A stretch of 6,884 nt of DNA from NCBI GenBank assembly GCA_900770865.1, contig CAAGLU010000107.1, positions 1 through 6,884 of the forward strand, read 5' to 3'. Under the pieces are notes generated by a model. It was not told where the DNA came from and made no database searches. It worked only from the letters and a program-made list of their open reading frames with translations. Source of the stretch: an uncultured Atopobiaceae bacterium (GTDB lineage: Bacteria > Actinomycetota > Coriobacteriia > Coriobacteriales > Atopobiaceae). Of the stretch, positions 5,017 through 6,884 are shown piece after piece. The position numbers were made by a program, and so were the translations under genes. Position 1 is the stretch's first letter. Every line of letters starts with the position of its first letter.

Positions 5017-5523
5017 ATGTCCAACGCCGAAAAGACGGACTGGGACGGCCTAGCCCAGCAGCTCATGACCTCGGTCCACGGCCTTAGGGCCGGTCACGGG
5101 GCGCACTCCAAGGACATGGAGATGCGTGGCGAGATAATCGCCCTGCACGCGCTCCACCACCAGCCCGAGGGCATGACCCCAACGGCTTTGGCGCGTGCGT
5201 GCCAGGTGTCGACCGCGCGCATCACCAAGACGATCGACCAGCTCGAGGGTCGTGGCCTGGTGGAGCGGCACGCCAGTCCCCATGACCGCCGCAGCGTGAT
5301 CGTGCGCCTCACCAATAAGGGCGAGACCGAGGTCCAGCATCGCTTTGAGGTGGTCAACGGCTACGTGGCGGGCATCCTTCGTGAGCTGGGCGAACATGAC
5401 GCGCGCGAGCTGGTGCGCATCTCGGGGCATCTGGCCAAGGTTGTCACCGCCCGCGCGCAGGGCGCGGATGGCTCGCGGGCAGGCTGCCCGCTGGAGGGGG
5501 ATGGTACGCATGAGGCTCGCTAA
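5017..5523 (+). CDS. MarR-family transcriptional regulator
   Basis: This is a 168-residue dimeric winged-helix DNA-binding protein, most likely a ligand-responsive repressor of its own operon and of the exporter that follows. A helical N-terminal part (about 10-50) precedes the helix-turn-helix MTPTALARACQVSTARITKT (53-72) and DQLEGRGLVERH (74-85). The wing carries the family's hallmark D90-R91-R92 followed by IVRLTNKGE. A C-terminal dimerisation helix pair follows (about 104-147). The last 20 residues are Gly/Ala-rich and look like a disordered tail. The ATG at 5017 follows GAGAGGAG (5003-5010) by six bases. The frame is open back to 4720, but upstream starts would run through the MFS gene and the operator array. 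The gene overlaps the ABC gene by 14 bp, so the two are translationally linked. The operator array upstream implies autorepression. The inducing ligand is unknown, though a substrate of the exporter is likely. Confidence 0.92.
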   Translation: MSNAEKTDWDGLAQQLMTSVHGLRAGHGAHSKDMEMRGEIIALHALHHQPEGMTPTALARACQVSTARITKTIDQLEGRGLVERHASPHDRRSVIVRLTNKGETEVQHRFEVVNGYVAGILRELGEHDARELVRISGHLAKVVTARAQGADGSRAGCPLEGDGTHEAR

Positions 5524-6884
5524 GCTCCTTCATGGGCACGTGGGTGAGGTCGTGGCGGTGTTTGCGCTGCTTCTGGTGCAGGCGCTCTGCGAGCTGTCGC
5601 TGCCACGCTACATGTCCGACATCGTGAACGTGGGCGTGGTGGGCGCTGAGGCGGGCAACTCCGCCTACCTGGGGCATATGGCGCTCGTGATGTTTGGCTT
5701 CTGCCTGGGGTCACTCGTCGCGGCGGTGCTCTCGGGGCTCGTCGCGTCCCGCGTGGCGGCTGCCGTTGCGCGCGACCTGCGCCGCGATGTCTATGCAAAG
5801 GTGATGTCCTTCTCGCCTGCGGAGGTCAACCGGTTCTCGCAGTCGTCGCTCATCACCCGCTGCACCAACGACGTGCAGCAGATCCAGAACATGATTGTGA
5901 TCATGCTGCGCATGGTGATGTTTGCGCCGGTCATGGGCGTGGTTGCCGTGGTCCAGGTGATGACCATGGGCGGCGGTCTCACGTGGATCGTGGGCGCGGC
6001 GCTTCTCGCCGTGCTGGGCATTGTGGCAGTGCTCTTCACGCTCACCATGCCGCGCTTCAAGGTCATGCAGTCGCTGGTAGACCGCGTGAACCTCCTCGCG
6101 CGAGAGATGCTCGACGGCATCATGACCATCCGCGCCTTTGGCCGTCAGGGCCACGAGCTCAAGCGCTTTGATGCGGCGTCCGGTGACCTTCGCGACGCGC
6201 AGCTCTTTGTGAACCGCGCCATGACTCTCATGATGCCGCTCATGATGCTCGTGATGAACGTGGCCACGGTTGCCATCGTGTGGTTTGGCTCGCGCGGGGT
6301 GGCCGCCGGCGCCATGCAGGCGGGCGACATGATGGCCTTTATCAGCTACGCCATGATGATCGTGATGAGCTTCCTCATTGTCTCGATGGTGGCTGTGATT
6401 CTGCCGCGCGCCGAGGTCTCCGTTGGTCGCGTGCAGGAGGTGCTCGACGTCACGCCGGCCGTGGCGGAGCCAGAGCAGCCCGTCTCGCCGGCGGCAGACG
6501 CGCCGCGCGGCAAGCTGGTCTTTGACCACGTGGGTTTCCACTACCCGGAAGCCGAGGGCGATGTGGTGAGCGACGTGAGCTTTGCCACTACGCCCGGCAA
6601 GGTGACGGCCATTGTGGGCTCCACGGGCTCGGGCAAGTCGACGCTCGTGCAGCTGGTGCCGCGCCTCTACGACCCCACGGCGGGCACCATCACGCTCGAC
6701 GGCGTGGACACGCGCAAGATGTCCCTCGCCGACCTGCGCTCGCGTGTGGGCTACGTGCCCCAGCGGGGCTTTCTCTTCTCGGGCACCATTGCCAGCAATG
6801 TGGCCTTTGGCACAGATGACGCCAGCGAGAAGGACCTGCTCCACGCCATCGACGTGGCGCAGGCCATGGAGCTTGTGACAGAGA
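5510..6884 (+). CDS. ABC exporter half-transporter, TMD-NBD (5' part, cut by right edge)
   Basis: This is the first 458 residues of a multidrug/lipid-type ABC exporter in which an N-terminal membrane domain is fused to an ATPase domain. Six hydrophobic stretches are seen at about 12-32, 56-80, 128-150, 158-180, 237-260 and 273-298. LPRYMSDIVNVGVV (31-44) follows the first. The phrase EMLDGIMTIRAFGRQ (199-213) is the usual exporter signature before helix 5. In the ATPase domain, Walker A GSTGSGKST is at 370-378 and the Q-loop glutamine is Q418 in YVPQRGFLFSGTI. The ABC signature, Walker B and H-loop lie beyond the window. The LPxYMSDIVNxGV start is typical of the first subunit of heterodimeric exporters, so a second half-transporter is expected immediately downstream. 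The ATG at 5510 lies 9 nt after GGAGGGGG (5493-5500). The in-frame ATG at 5501 abuts that site and is less likely. Confidence 0.92.
   Translation, partial: MRLAKLLHGHVGEVVAVFALLLVQALCELSLPRYMSDIVNVGVVGAEAGNSAYLGHMALVMFGFCLGSLVAAVLSGLVASRVAAAVARDLRRDVYAKVMSFSPAEVNRFSQSSLITRCTNDVQQIQNMIVIMLRMVMFAPVMGVVAVVQVMTMGGGLTWIVGAALLAVLGIVAVLFTLTMPRFKVMQSLVDRVNLLAREMLDGIMTIRAFGRQGHELKRFDAASGDLRDAQLFVNRAMTLMMPLMMLVMNVATVAIVWFGSRGVAAGAMQAGDMMAFISYAMMIVMSFLIVSMVAVILPRAEVSVGRVQEVLDVTPAVAEPEQPVSPAADAPRGKLVFDHVGFHYPEAEGDVVSDVSFATTPGKVTAIVGSTGSGKSTLVQLVPRLYDPTAGTITLDGVDTRKMSLADLRSRVGYVPQRGFLFSGTIASNVAFGTDDASEKDLLHAIDVAQAMELVTE

Noticed and set aside
5711..6844. 377-codon open frame on the reverse strand over the ABC exporter
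   Set aside because: It is a His/Arg-rich shadow of the exporter. The plus strand shows a proper membrane domain and Walker A.

Overview
The window comes from a high-GC genome whose proteins look like those of low-GC Gram-positives: PepT, a MarR-ABC exporter operon, a MefA-like MFS pump and an Abi_2 protein. With strong G/C preference at third codon positions, this suggests an actinobacterium of the class Coriobacteriia (Olsenella, Collinsella or Atopobium type). That placement is inference from style, not from a marker gene.

Layout. The left edge holds the 5' part of sufC (Fe-S cluster assembly ATPase), reading leftward. Behind it lie about 740 bp without a convincing gene. This spacer contains a possible suf promoter and leader with 9-bp direct repeats, a GC-rich stretch, and a 154-bp nested palindromic element (713-866) with 38-bp imperfect terminal inverted repeats. 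Everything to the right reads rightward: pepT (tripeptidase), an Abi_2/HEPN abortive-infection-type gene with its own promoter and lower GC, a MefA-like MFS efflux gene preceded by an 11-codon leader ORF, a MarR regulator, and the first half-transporter of an ABC exporter cut by the right edge.

How the genes work together. marR and the ABC gene overlap by 14 bp and are clearly one operon. The region before marR carries three copies of a 14-bp motif about 50 bp apart, one of them on the opposite strand, around a plausible promoter: a likely MarR autoregulatory array. The MFS pump may be controlled by ribosome stalling on its leader ORF. The Abi_2 protein has an intact HEPN motif (R260-N-x3-H265) and a 53-residue, Ser/Asn-rich N-terminal extension. 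The DNA for this extension ends in a terminator-like stem plus T6, just where the conserved domain begins, so an overlapping upstream noncoding RNA is possible. This is the most interesting lead in the window.

pepT looks like ordinary housekeeping content, and the long antisense ORFs over pepT and the MFS gene are composition shadows.
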